A stretch of 64,000 nt of DNA from Xenopus tropicalis (lineage: Eukaryota; Chordata; Amphibia; Anura; Pipidae), in NCBI RefSeq assembly GCF_000004195.4, contig NC_030683.2, positions 5,775,815-5,839,814 on the forward strand, given 5' to 3'. Positions within the stretch are counted from its first letter, which is position 1; each line of letters starts with the position of its first letter. Both the position numbers and the translations under genes were made by a program. The notes under the pieces were generated by a model. It was given only the letters and a program-made list of their open reading frames with translations. It was not told the DNA's origin and did no database searches. Positions 34,162 to 44,604 of the stretch are shown piece after piece.

Positions 34162-34709
34162 TAGTGATGAGCGAATCTGTCCCGTTTCGCTTCAGCGAAA
34201 AATTTGCGAATCTTTTAAAAGATTCGTGAAACGGCGAAAATGTCGCGCGTCAAAAGAAAATTGTCGCCCGCGGCTATTCTTTTGTCGCCCACGGCTATTC
34301 TTTTGTCGCCCGCGGCTATTATTTCGTCATCCGCGGCTATTATTTCATCTGCGGCTATTCTTTTGTCCCGCGGCTATTCTTTTGTCGCCCACGGCTATTC
34401 TTTTGTCGCCCGCGGCTATTATTTCGTCGTCCGTGGCTATTATTTCATCTGCGGTTATTCTTTTGTCACGCAGCTATTCTTTTGTCGCCCGCGGCTATTA
34501 TTTTGTCGCCTGCGGCTATTATTTCGTCGCCCGCGGCTATTATTTCGTCACCCGCGGCTATTACTTTGTCGCCCAGCCTATTCTTTTGTCGTGTGACTGA
34601 ATTTTTCCACAGTGAATTTTTTCATCCGTTTCGTGAAACAATCCGCCAATGGCGAAATGCAGAAATTCGCCGCGAATCCATGCCTGGCGAAACATTTCGC
34701 CCATCACTA
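34162..34709 (+). mobile_element. TAGTGATG hAT-like MITE, copy 1, with 21-bp array
   Basis: Ends TAGTGATGAGCGAAT and TTTCGCCCATCACTA are inverted, and the 8-bp target duplication TTCCTGAC lies at 34154-34161 and 34710-34717. Eight-base duplications and TAG..CTA ends fit the hAT superfamily. The interior is a minisatellite plus conserved end sequence (CCGTTTCGTGAAACAATCCG). No transposase is encoded. Confidence 0.93.
34250..34600 (+). repeat. 21-bp array in hAT-like copy 1, about 16 units
   Basis: The unit is near TCGCCCGCGGCTATTCTTTTG, with C/A and CTTTT/ATTTC variants and occasional shorter units. Frames of 118-199 codons here are translations of this repeat. Confidence 0.93.
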
Positions 34710-34945
34710 TTCCTGACAAATGAAGCAATTGCTGTTGGCAAACCATCTCCTTGCATGGGGCTTCTTACTATCTACTGTCCCCAGTTCCCAACCGACAACA
34801 TTTTTGCACTTTCTACCGTGGCTTCCTTCCTGGATGATTTGCCAGATCTTCTCTGCACTCCATTTACCCGTAATATAACTAGAACCTTCCAGGTCCTGGT
34901 GCTGGATGTGCCCAGGCCACACATACATGCTAGACCCCATCAGCC
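34710..34945. other. Spacer, no feature
   Basis: Unique-looking sequence after the right target duplication; nothing recognised. Confidence 0.4.
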
Positions 34946-35135
34946 AATGAATGGGCAGAGTTCTGCCTTTTGTTCCCACACTACTTCCTGTTACAGTTAT
35001 CGATACATCACTTCCTGTCAGCTGATCTCTGAGGGGGCACACAGCCCATCACTAAATGGCGGCTCAAGGGAAAGGATGTAAAAGGGCAATATTTACTGAT
35101 ATATATATTCCAGTTTGGGGAGAATCTTTAATAGG
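34946..35135 (+). repeat. 190-bp dispersed repeat A, copy 2
   Basis: Close copy of 24550-24739 (AATGAATGGGCAGAGTTCTG ... AGAATCTTTAATAGG). Differences include TTGTTCCC for TTGCTCCC and TATCGATACATC for TAGAGCTGCATC. Confidence 0.85.
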
Positions 35136-35513
35136 GTGCCCGTCCTGCTGTGTTCACCCCAATAAATCCTCAAGTTATGGACAGCACCCCGACCTCTAAT
35201 ATTCTGATAAAATGCCTTTATTCACATGACTGGCACAGACCAATACAGCAGCATTTCCGGCCGACATTGACCCTTGGTCAAGCTCAAAGGAATTTCCACC
35301 CAACTACTTTTATGGGATATTTACAGCAATTTCTATTCAGTAATTCCGGGGCCCATAATTGTTCTTTCTACTGTGTCACTTGGCTACTAGATGTTCTAGA
35401 TGTTACTGGGCCCCACAGCAAATTCAATTTAGGGTCCCCAGAACATTAGCAAATTGATCTGTTCTACCAAGATTTATTGAAATTGCTTATCTATTTGGGG
35501 CCCCCCTACACTC
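35136..35513. other. Probable unclassified repeat fragment
   Basis: GATAAAATGCCTTTATTCAC and CCGACATTGACCCTTGGTCA recall frog repeats that carry a 'cross-over' A/T-tail phrase, but I cannot name the family. No gene seen. Confidence 0.3.
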
Positions 35514-35775
35514 ATAGTAACATAGTAAGTTGGGTTGAAAAAAGACATATGTCCATCACGTTCAACCATAATGCCTATATATAACCTGCCTAACTGCTAG
35601 TTGATCCAGAGGAAGGCAAAAACCCCATCTGAAGCCTCTCTAATTTGCCGCAGAGGGGAAAAAAATCCTTCCTGACTCCAAGATGGCAATTGGACCCGTC
35701 CCTGGGGCAACTTGTACTATCTCTGAGCTATCCCCCATACCCCTGTATTCCCTCACTGGCTAAAAAGTCATCCAA
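35514..35775 (+). repeat. CATAGTAACATAGTAAG dispersed repeat
   Basis: Starts CATAGTAACATAGTAAGTTG, continues GAAAAAAGACATATGTCCAT, CTAGTTGATCCAGAGGAAGG, TCCTTCCTGACTCCAAGATG and ends near CCCTCACTGGCTAAAAAGTC. I recognise this as a very common amphibian interspersed repeat; its class (SINE or LINE tail) I cannot state. Confidence 0.75.
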
Positions 35776-36484
35776 CCCCACTCCAGGGCCCCCGATCTGC
35801 TTCTCTATAGTTCAGCCCCTGGTTCTGATCTGGCCCGTTCAGGTTTTGGATGAGGTCACTTCCGGTCTGGGGAAAGGGTCGAAGAACATGCCTGCTGGTT
35901 GTGGGCACAAACCTACCCAGTTAGGGGTCTATAAAGTGCAGACCCAGTGCCTATGGGTAGGGTTATATACTGGGGGACAACGTATGCGATTTGCCCACGT
36001 TTTCCCCGTTCCATGGCCGCACAGTAGCGCAGCGGTGCCGACCCCGGGCCCTGTATGAAGCATCACCATAATTATCCCTGGCAAAGGCCCAACGCTCATT
36101 TTTCTCTTGCCCAAACCTGTTATTTCCCACGTAAAAGAAAGAATTCACCTTTGTGACGGCTGATTACAGGTTACGCCGCTCTATAAAAGGCGGATTTATG
36201 AAGGCCGGAGCTGCTGGGCCCCCGGAAGTTTCCGTGCCTATTGCCAATACTGGGCTGGATATTAATGAGCTTCTCATAGAGAGACACCTGCAATTTCTAG
36301 GGACATTGTGCCAGACTGTCCCTTCTCCCTTGTTCCACACAAGCTACTAGTGTCTGCATTCTGCTGTTTGATCTACTGAGAGCCAATGGGAGCGCAGAGA
36401 TCGGCGGCAATGCGAAGAGACCAAAAGGCAGGGTGCAAAGAAAATCGCTGACCCCTCAACCTTCTGTTATAGTATGGCATATTG
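35776..36484. other. Non-coding, no feature recognised
   Basis: Mixed sequence with overlapping frames of about 60 codons on both strands. Nothing coding-like or repeat-like is supported. Confidence 0.4.
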
Positions 36485-36820
36485 TTAGCAACCTTGTAAT
36501 TGGTCTTCCTTTTTTATTTGTTATAGTTTTTGAATTATTTCCCTTCTTCTTCTGACTCTTTGCAGCTTTCAAATGGGGGTCACTGACCCCGGCAGCCAAA
36601 CCCTATTGCTCTGTGAGGCTCCAGTTTTATTGTTATTGTTACTTTTTATTCCTTATCTTTCTATTTAGGCCCCACTCCTGTCTCTCTTTCAAACCACTGC
36701 CTGGTTGCTAGGTTAAACTGGACCCTAGCAACCAGTTTGCTGCTGAAATTGCAAACTGGAGAGCTGCTGAACAAAAAGCTAAATAATTCAAAAACCCCAA
36801 ATAACACAAAATGAAGACCA
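36485..36820 (-). mobile_element. T2-like MITE copy
   Basis: Carries AATTGGTCTTCC, CAAATGGGGGTCACTGACCC, GGCAGCCAAACCCTATTGCT, CTGGTTGCTAGG and CTGCTGAACAAAAAGC, the reverse of the 12.3-kb element. Ends AAATGAAGACCA near 36820. Confidence 0.8.
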
Positions 36821-37026
36821 GGGCCACACCCACCTTACCCAGCATGCTTCATGGGCACAGTTATGGGAATGGGTTTTACCCGTCCCTTTATAGGCTGCAG
36901 AGCTGTCGCCGACCCCATATCCCAATCCCGTTTTTTTAGGCCCAAATTCCTCTTCCCAATATGAGGAGCAAAGTTTGCTACATTTCTTTTCCCTTATAAC
37001 AACCAATCAGCAGGCAGCATTTACTG
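36821..37026. other. Spacer with fragment shared with 56.3 kb
   Basis: 36999-37030 (CCAATCAGCAGGCAGCATTT) is shared with 56340-56365 and, loosely, 58640-58675, so it is part of a dispersed repeat that received the 37-bp insertion described next. Confidence 0.6.
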
Positions 37027-37034
37027 GTCACCTG

Positions 37035-37071
37035 TAGTGATGGGTTAAAAGATTTGGCGAAATCATCACTA
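37035..37071. mobile_element. 37-bp hAT-like micro-element with perfect 8-bp target duplication
   Basis: The element begins TAGTGATGGG and ends AATCATCACTA, with GTCACCTG duplicated at 37027-37034 and 37072-37079. The same dispersed repeat at 56365-56372 has GTCACCTG once, followed directly by TTTAAAAGCAA, so it serves as an uninserted comparison site. The ends match the larger TAGTGATG elements at 34.2, 38.5, 43.3 and 54.6 kb, so this is probably an extreme internal deletion product. Confidence 0.88.
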
Positions 37072-37196
37072 GTCACCTGTTTAAAAGCAAGCATCTTATT
37101 GGTTGCTATGGGTTACTGCTATAAAAATCGCATTGATGAAAATCCAACTCCCATAGACTTATACCTGCAGGGTTGGACTGGGCCGCCGGGGACACT
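37072..37196. other. Repeat flank after the micro-insertion
   Basis: TTTAAAAGCAAGCATCTTATTGG is the continuation of the dispersed repeat also seen at 56373. CAGGGTTGGACTGGGCC near 37169 is another dispersed fragment, similar to 52580 and 60675. Confidence 0.5.
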
Positions 37197-39030
37197 GGGA
37201 AAATTTCGAGCTTTGTGGATAACGGGTTTCCAGATAACAGGTTCCTACACCTTTACCTAATAAATATGTGTTAATAACAATAATAATATGAATAATCACC
37301 ATAGCAGGTTTTACATTTTTCATTCGAATTTTTCCAATTTTGTCAATTCATAAATCTCAAAAATTCAAGTTTTGGAAAAGACAAATAGGAAATAATATAA
37401 TAAATAGATGAAAAAAGTAACTAAGGCGTCGGAGGCCGTGATGGAACGGAGCGAAGGGCATGTCCTGTGAAATTTCACTCCTGCTCGATGACAACTGGGG
37501 GCTCAATAGGGAACGTAGAGAAAAGCTTTATTTACTGTCTCCAAGGCCAATATGTTGGTACCGGTATGGGACCTGTTATCCAGAATGCTCAGGACCTGGC
37601 GTTTCCAGGCCTTTCTGTAATTTGGAGCTTTGTGGATAACGGGTTTCCGGATAACAGATCCCACACCTTTACTCAATAAATATGTGTTAATAATAATAAT
37701 ATTGATTATTACAATAGCGGTGCCCCAGGTTTTACATTTTTCATGGGAATTTTTACAATTTTGTCAATTTGTTTTGGAAAAGACAAATATGAAATAATAT
37801 AATAAATAGATGAAAAAAGTCCAATTCTAATGATGGAGCGAAGGGCATCTCCTGTGAAATTTCACTCCAGCTCGATGACAACTGGGGGCTCAATAGGGAA
37901 CGTAGAGAAAAGCTTTATTTACTGTCTCCGAGGCCAATATGTTGGTACCGGTATGGGATCTGTTATCCAGAATGCTCAGGACCTGGGGTTTTCCAGGCCT
38001 TTCTGGAATTTGGAGCTTTGTGGATAACGGGTTTCCGGATAACAGATCCCACACCTTTACTTAATAAATATGTGTTAATAACAACAATAATATTGATTAT
38101 TACAATAGCGGTGCCCCAGGTTTTAAATTTTTCATTGGAATTTTTACAATTTTGTCAATTTGTTTTGGAAAAAAAAAAGTTTTGGAAAAGACAAATAATA
38201 TAATAAATAGATGAAAAAAGTCCAATTCTAACAATGGAGCGAAGGGCATCTCCTGTGAAATTTCACTCCTGCTCGATGACAACTGGGGGCTCAAAAGGGA
38301 ACGTAGAGAAAAGCTTTATTTACTGTCTCCGAGGCCAATATGTTGGTACCGGTATGGGACCTGTTATCCAGAATGCTCAGGACCTGGGGTTTTCCAGGCC
38401 TTTCTGTAATTTGGAGCTTTGTGGAAAACGGGTTTCCGGATAACAGATCCCACACCTTTACTTAATAAATATGTGTTAATAATAGTGATGAGCAAATCTG
38501 TCCCGTTTCGCTTCACCAAAAAATTTGCGAATCTTTCAAAAGATTTGCGAAACAGCGGAAAATTCGCGAAATGGTGAAAATGTTGTGCATACAAAAAAAT
38601 TGACGCCTGCGGCTATTCTTTTGTCGCACGGCTATTATTTTGTCGCGCGGCTAATTTTTTCATCCGTTTCGTGAAACAATCTGCCAATGGCGAAACGTGG
38701 AAATTCGCAGCGAAACCTTCCGCCCATCACTAGTTAATAACAATAACAATATTGATTATTACAATAGCGGTGCCCCAGGTTTTACATTTTACATTGAAAT
38801 TTTTACAATTTTGTCAATTCGTAGATCTCAAAAATTCACGTTTTGGAAAAGACAAATAGGAAATAATATAATAAATAGATGAAAAAAGTCCAATTCTAAC
38901 GATGGAACAAAGGCGTCGGAGGCCATGACAGCGGGGGGGACGGAGTGAAGGGCATCTCCTGTGAAATTTCACTCCAGCTCGATGACAACTGGGGGCTCAA
39001 GAGGGATTTATTTACTGTCTCCGAGGCCTA
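37197..39030 (+). repeat. Tandem block of about 390-400-bp units, each with a short MITE
   Basis: GCGAAGGGCAT recurs at 37451, 37838, 38239 and (as GTGAAGGGCAT) 38944. Each unit carries TTTCACTCCTGCTCGATGAC or a close form, TTACTGTCTCC, then a compact MITE (GGTACCGGTATGGGACCTG ... GGTTTCCGGATAACAGATCC), then GCGGTGCCCCAGGTTTTA. The last spacing is longer because a hAT-like element was inserted at 38483 and because of about 45 extra bases near 38905-38945. Tandem duplication followed MITE insertion. Confidence 0.9.
38483..38732 (+). mobile_element. TAGTGATG hAT-like MITE, copy 2, 250 bp, nested
   Basis: Ends TAGTGATGAGCAAATC and CGCCCATCACTA, with GTTAATAA duplicated at 38475-38482 and 38733-38740. 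It sits inside one unit of the 390-bp tandem block only, so it is younger than that unit. It has just two or three internal 21-bp units (GCGGCTATTCTTTTGTCGC near 38609), against about 16-24 in its relatives. Confidence 0.93.
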
Positions 39031-40051
39031 TAAGATTTCACAGTCAGATCAGGCAATAAGCGCAATGTGTAGGGCGCGAGTTTCCCCCCGTTAGGCGTAG
39101 AGTGAGCGCCGCGGTCCCGGGGGGAGAAGCCTCACATTCCCCATTATCTCCGCATTTCACGCGCCGGGGCGGATGTTTGATTCGGGGGTTTATTCCGACA
39201 AATGTCCAACTAAAGCCGGGGCCTTGAAGCAGCGATCCCCCCTATCCCAACGCGCGTCGGGGGGGGGGCGAGATTTGGCATTCTCATTTGAAGCAATGAC
39301 GGGGGGAAATGCATATGCGCCTATATAACAGGGGAATATTCAAAAAGAAAAAAAAATCTAATTTGCGGCGCGGAACGCGGCACTGTTTGCCCGTTTATCT
39401 CTTACAGGACATAACTCAGCTCCGTGTTGACAGAACCTGATATTCCATTAATCTGCCTAATGAAAATTTAACCAGTGTTATAAACAAATAATTGCCCATT
39501 ATCCTCTCAAAGATCCCGAATAAATTGCCTCGGCCCCGTCTGCTCGCTGCCCCCCCCCCCCCCGGCCCCCCGGCCCGACAGGAGAGGCTCAGATTAAGAA
39601 AACAAATCTCGGGCTCTGGGTCTGATCATCAAAGCGGCCGGTTCCCTCTCTGTTCTGTTCTTGGCTATTAGGCTGATAGGCAGCATATTGGGTATTAGCT
39701 AAATAAAGCCTAATAGCCTCTCACTGCTGTCGGCTTCATTATCCCACTCGGAGTCTCAGGGAAATAGAGATATTTACAAGTCATTTTTTAATATATTTCT
39801 GTTTGGTGCAGGGAAGGCGATCTGGAAAGAAATGGCTGCCGCGCAACGAATACGGATTATTTCTATCGTTATCTCGGCACCGTGAAAAGAGAATGACTGT
39901 GCGGCACCGAAATAAAACAGCCGGGATAATAGGTCTGCAGCAAACATGTCCGGCTATTGGTTCCAGGGCCACTATCTCTCTGACTGTATTATCCAGTCTT
40001 AATAGAGAGACTAGAGCTCTAATAGACTGCTACAGACACAGAGACATCTGT
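39031..40051. other. Repeat-poor CpG-bearing island, candidate conserved non-coding element
   Basis: About 1 kb without repeats I know, with CpG-rich parts (39070-39180, 39240-39270) and AT cores (CATTAATCTGCCTAATGAAA near 39447, ACAAATAATTGCCCATTATC near 39485). A C-run lies near 39550-39562. The minus-strand frame 39781-39972 and others are unrecognised. Confidence 0.4.
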
Positions 40052-41106
40052 AGGCATCATGGAGACAGTAGGGCAAGATGGAAAGAGTAGGGCAAGATGG
40101 AGACAGTAGGGCAAGATGGGATCAGTAGGGCAAGATGGAGACAGTAGGACAAGATGGAGACAGTAGGGCAAGATGGAGACAGTAGGGCAAGATGGAGACA
40201 GTAGGACAAGATGGAGACAGTAGGGCAAGATGGAGACAGTAGGGCAAAATGGAGACAGTAGGGCAAGATGGAGACAGTAGGGCAAGATGGAGACAGTAGG
40301 GCAAGATGGAGACAGTAGGACAAGATGGAGACAGTAGGACAAGATGGAGACAGCAGGACAAGATGGAGACAGTAGGGCAAGATGGAGACAGTAGGGCAAG
40401 ATGGAGACAGTAGGGCAAGATGGAGACAGTAGGGCAAGATGGAGACAGTAGGGCAAGATGGAGACAGTAGGGCAAGATGGAGACAGTAGGACAAGATGGA
40501 GACAGCAGGACAAGATGGAGACAGTAGGACAAGATGGAGACAGTAGGGCAAGATGGAGACAGTAGGGCAAGATGGAGACAGTAGGGCAAGATGGAGACAG
40601 TAGGGCAAGATGGAGACAGTAGGGCAAGATGGAGACAGTAGGACAAGATGGAGACAGTAGGGCAAGATGGAGACAGTAGGACAAGATGGAGACAGTAGGG
40701 CAAGATGGGATCAGTAGGGCAAAATGGAGACAGTAGGGCAAGATGGAGACAGTAGGGCAAGATGGAGACAGTAGGACAAGATGGAGACTGTAGGGCAAGA
40801 TGGAGACAGTAGGACAAGATGGAGACAGTAGGGCAAGATGGAGACAGTAGGGCAAGATGGAGACAGTAGGGAAAGATGGAGACAGTAGGGCAAGATGGAG
40901 ACAGTAGGGCAAGATGGAGACAGTAGGGCAAGATGGAGACAGTAGGACAAGATGGAGACAGTAGGGCAAGATGGAGACAGTAGGGCAAGATGGAGACAGT
41001 AGGGAAAGATGGAGACAGTAGGGCAAGATGGAGACAGTAGGACAAGATGGAGACAGTAGGGCAAGATGGAGACAGTAGGGCAAGATGGAGACAGTAGGGC
41101 AAGATA
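40052..41106 (+). repeat. 19-bp satellite, about 55 units
   Basis: The unit is AGTAGGGCAAGATGGAGAC with sparse variants (GGACA for GGGCA, CAGCAGG, GGAAAGA, GGGATCAGT). Because 19 is not a multiple of three, a read-through frame cycles through all phases; this explains the 151-436-codon minus-strand frames. Not coding. Confidence 0.97.
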
Positions 41107-41117
41107 AGAGAGTATGG

Positions 41118-42140
41118 CAAGACCAACCCAGCCAGTGTGTGACCGACCCAGCCAGTGTGTGACCAACCCAGCCAGTGTGTGACCAACTCAGCCAGTGTGT
41201 GACCAACTCAGCCAGTATGTGACCAACCCAGCCAGTGTGTGACCAACTCAGCCAGTGTGTGACCAACCCAGCCAGTATGTGACCAACCCAGCCACTGGGT
41301 TGGTCACACTGACTGGGTCGGTCACACACTGGCTGGGTCGGTCACACACTGGCTGGGTCGGTCACACACTGGCTGGGTCGGTCACACACTGGCTGGGTCG
41401 GTCACACACTGACTGGGTCGGTCACACACTGGCTGGGTCGGTCACACACTGGCTGGGTCGGTCACACACTGGCTGGGTCGGTCACACACTGGCTGGGTCG
41501 GTCACACACTGGGTTGGTCACATACTGGCTGGGTCGGTCACACACTGACTGGGTCGGTCACACACTGGGTTGGTCACATACTGACTGGGTCGGTCACACA
41601 CTGGCTGGGTCGGTCACACACTGGGTTGGTCACATACTGGCTGGGTCGGTCACACACTGACTGGGTTGGTCACACACTGGCTGGGTCGGTCACACACTGA
41701 CTGGGTCGGTCACACACTGACTGGGTCGGTCACACACTGGCTGGGTCGGTCACACACTGACTGGGTTGGTCACACACTGGCTGGGTCGGTCACACACTGA
41801 CTGGGTCGGTCACATACTGACTGGGTTGGTCACACACTGGCTGGGTCGGTCACATACTGGCTGGGTCGGTCACACACTGACTGGGTCGGTCACATACTGA
41901 CTGGGTTGGTCACACACTGGCTGGGTCGGTCACATACTGACTGGGTTGGTCACACACTGGCTGGGTCGGTCACATACTGGCTGGGTCGGTCACACACTGG
42001 CTGGGTCGGTCACATACTGACTGGGTCGGCCACACACTGGCTGGGTTGGTCACACACTGGCTGGGTTGGTCACACACTGACTGGGTCGGCCACACACTGA
42101 CTGGGTCGGCCACACACTGACTGGGTCGGTCACACACTGG
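41118..42140. repeat. 20-bp satellite with an internal inversion
   Basis: About nine units of GACCAACCCAGCCAGTGTGT run from 41120 to 41295; the array then flips into about 42 units of the complement (GGCTGGGTCGGTCACACACT). At the turn TGTGACCAACCCA (41278-41290) and TGGGTTGGTCACA (41296-41308) form a perfect 13-bp stem around GCCAC. Variants CTGACTGGGTCGG and CTGGGTTGGTC are scattered in the right arm. Confidence 0.96.
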
Positions 42141-43255
42141 CAAAGTGGCACCCCCAGTTGGTGGCACTCGCTGAATGTGCCTTTAGCCATAGAGTAATAA
42201 AGCACTCGGAACCCATATTTAAACCTATATACACGAAACAGCACATTTTATACTAAAAAAATATCCTTTTTTAAATTGTAAAACGCGTGGTAACCGGCGT
42301 AATCATTTACTAACGCTCCATTTTTTTTTCCATAATTCATATATTTTTTGCTCCAAATTGCGATTTTGTTGTGGAAAAAAATCTGAGATTATACAGCAAC
42401 ACCGCGATAAATCCAAATGCCGAGATCGTGCGGAGTCAACCGTCCCCTTTTCAGCCGGAAGAGCTTTATTTCCTTCCCAGTTTAGACAAAAAGTCACCGT
42501 TTTCCTTGGGTTTTTTTGCACCTTTTTTTCCGTTTGTGCCTTTTCAGTTCGGACCTTTTAATAAACGACTGGAAATGAGTTCGATGGTGGTTTCTAAAAC
42601 TTCTACAATCAAGAAAATGAGAAAAGTAAAATATTCACGTTGATGGGGGGGAAAGTGTGCGGAAGCCCCAGTTACGCGTGGGGCACGGGGAGAACACGTA
42701 TGTAGCGTGTAATTGGGAGATGGGAGTCTGTGCCGGTGCCAAACCCGCCTGTGCCGGTGTCGCCCTATTAACTGACAAACGTCTGAATGGATCCGGCTGT
42801 AACTTAATCTCCCGCAATCTTGAAGCAATTAAATCCGTCTAATCTGCAGCCACCACGCGGGGGTCCCGGGGGGCTCCCCGTATTACTGGGCTCCTCCGGC
42901 TCCTTTCTCTTTCTCTTCCCTTTGATTGAGTGTGAGAAACGCTCGGCCGCCACATCCAACTCATCTGAAACAACACTGCCGGCCGCCCTATCCGGGGATC
43001 TTCATTTACTCCCGACTAATTACCTGCGGGGAAAGTGCCGCCGCCTGATAGGTGGAGAGTGACCTTGGGCCGAGTGGTTAATGGGATGCAAATGGCACTT
43101 AATTGGGGCCCCCAGCGCTCGGCTGAGCATCTGGACCACCATTTCTGTTCCACGTATTTTTGATGGATTTATTTTTCGAATAAGGAGGGGTGGAGAGACT
43201 GAGCCGACGCGTTTCACTCAGTGATTGGAGAGGTTGAAATGAAAAGTGGAGGTTT
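42141..43255. other. Repeat-poor island, candidate conserved non-coding element
   Basis: Over 1 kb with no repeat I know. It includes AT-rich parts (42240-42370), CpG-bearing parts (42660-42760, 42940-42990) and TTAATCTCCCGCAATCTTGAAG near 42804 (short AT core plus CpG). Frames up to 94 codons occur on both strands and none is recognised, including the 90-codon frame at 42371-42643. Confidence 0.4.
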
Positions 43256-43263
43256 GTTGCCAC

Positions 43264-44011
43264 TAGTGATGAGCGAATCTGTCCCGTTTCACTTCACCAT
43301 AAAATTCGCAAAACAGCGAGAAAATTTGTGGCACACGTTTTTTGTCACCCGTGTCTTTTTTGTCACCCACATCTATTTTTTTGTTGCCCACATCTAATTT
43401 TTTGTCACCCACATCTATTTTTTTTTCGCCCACATCTATTTTTTTTGTCACCCACATCTATTTTTTTGTCGCCCACATCTAATTTTTTTGTCGCCCACAT
43501 CTATTTTTTTTATCGCTCACATCTAATTTTTTGTCGCCCACATCTATTTTTTTTGTTTCCCACATCTATTTTTTTGTCGCCCACATCTATTTTTTTTATC
43601 GCCCACATCTATTTTTTTTATCGCCCACATCTATTTTTTTTGTCGCCCACATCTATTTTTTTGTCGCCCACATCTATTTTTTTGTCGCCCACATCTATTT
43701 TTTTGTCACCCACATCTATTTTTTTGTCGCCCACATCTATTTTTCTTGTCGCCCACATCTATTTTTTTGTCGCCCACATCTATTTTTTTGTCGCCCACAT
43801 CTAATTTTTTGTCGCCCACATCTATTTTTTTGTCACCCACATCTATTTTTTGTCGCCTGCATTTTTTTGACACCCAATTTTGACGCAACCTCGCCCATTT
43901 TGACGTGCAAAAAACAAAAATATGTGCAACTAATTTTTTCGCAGCGAATTTTCACGGACGTTTCGCAAAACAATTCGCCAATGGCGAAATGTGGAAATTC
44001 GCTCGTCACTA
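43264..44011 (+). mobile_element. TAGTGATG hAT-like MITE, copy 3, with 21/22-bp array
   Basis: Ends TAGTGATGAGCGAATCTG and GCTCGTCACTA; GTTGCCAC is duplicated at 43256-43263 and 44012-44019. The internal array uses a different unit from copy 1 (CCCACATCTATTTTTTTGTCG rather than CCCGCGGCTATTCTTTTGTCG), while the ends are shared (GCGAATTTTCACGGACG, CAATTCGCCAATGGCGAAAT). Confidence 0.93.
43345..43862 (+). repeat. 21/22-bp array in hAT-like copy 3, about 24 units
   Basis: Units vary mainly in T-run length and in GTCGCC/GTCACC/TATCGCC. Open frames of 158 and 201 codons on the plus strand are translations of the repeat. Confidence 0.93.
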
Positions 44012-44604
44012 GTTGCCACAATAATTACAAAATAAGGCAGCTGCGTAACTTGGCCATGGTGGCCCCCCTGCAGGAAACTCTTTTGGGAGAGTCCAGCGCG
44101 ACCAGTCTCTCTTCCCATGTCCCCAAGGGCCGGTGAGGGGGGACCAAACAACAAACAAGGCTTACAGTGAGATAATGGAGTTTTGCTGGCAAAGAGCTTG
44201 CAATCAAATGCTACTGAATGACTGTAACTGCCTCAAGGGTCTCTGGGAAAGCAATATAAGCTGGTCCCACTTCCTGCTGCCTCCTTTCCCAGGCTGTGCA
44301 GGGGGGCCAGCGGCACTGTAGGATAGGAACCAATCAGCAGCTAGGCTGACCTGATAGGGAACTGAAGCCTGTCTGTGCTTGTGTGACTGCAGGGCTGTGA
44401 TTGGCTACTCCCTTCCTACTGTGCTTCTGGCAGGGACCGTTAGGACACGCCCACCCCTCATCTGAAACACAGACAGGGACCTGAGAGGATCTATAGGGAG
44501 CCCCAATAAAGGGGCCATTGTTACAGATAGGGTTAATGTTTAGCCCAAAGGGAAACCAGCACTGTATATTATTCTTACTGGACCAATATCTCAATATCTC
44601 TAAT
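44012..44604. other. Non-coding, no feature recognised
   Basis: AACCAATCAGCAGCTAGGCT near 44330 and GTGATTGGCTAC near 44397 are CCAAT-type phrases common in frog repeats. Nothing further is supported. Confidence 0.4.

Noticed and set aside
34226..35081. Frames of 111-199 codons around hAT-like copy 1
   Set aside because: Most of their length is the 21-bp array; the longest crosses the element end into unrelated DNA.
40019..41329. Minus-strand frame of 436 codons and overlapping frames of 354, 202 and 151 codons
   Set aside because: They are translations of the 19-bp satellite, which cycles through all frames, and of the adjoining 20-bp satellite. Composition is purely repeat-derived.
42371..42643. 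90-codon plus-strand frame ending RKVKYSR
   Set aside because: AT-rich island without recognisable domain or splice signals; alternate frames are equally open.
43328..44136. Frames of 158 and 201 codons
   Set aside because: Repeat translation in the 21/22-bp array of hAT-like copy 3.
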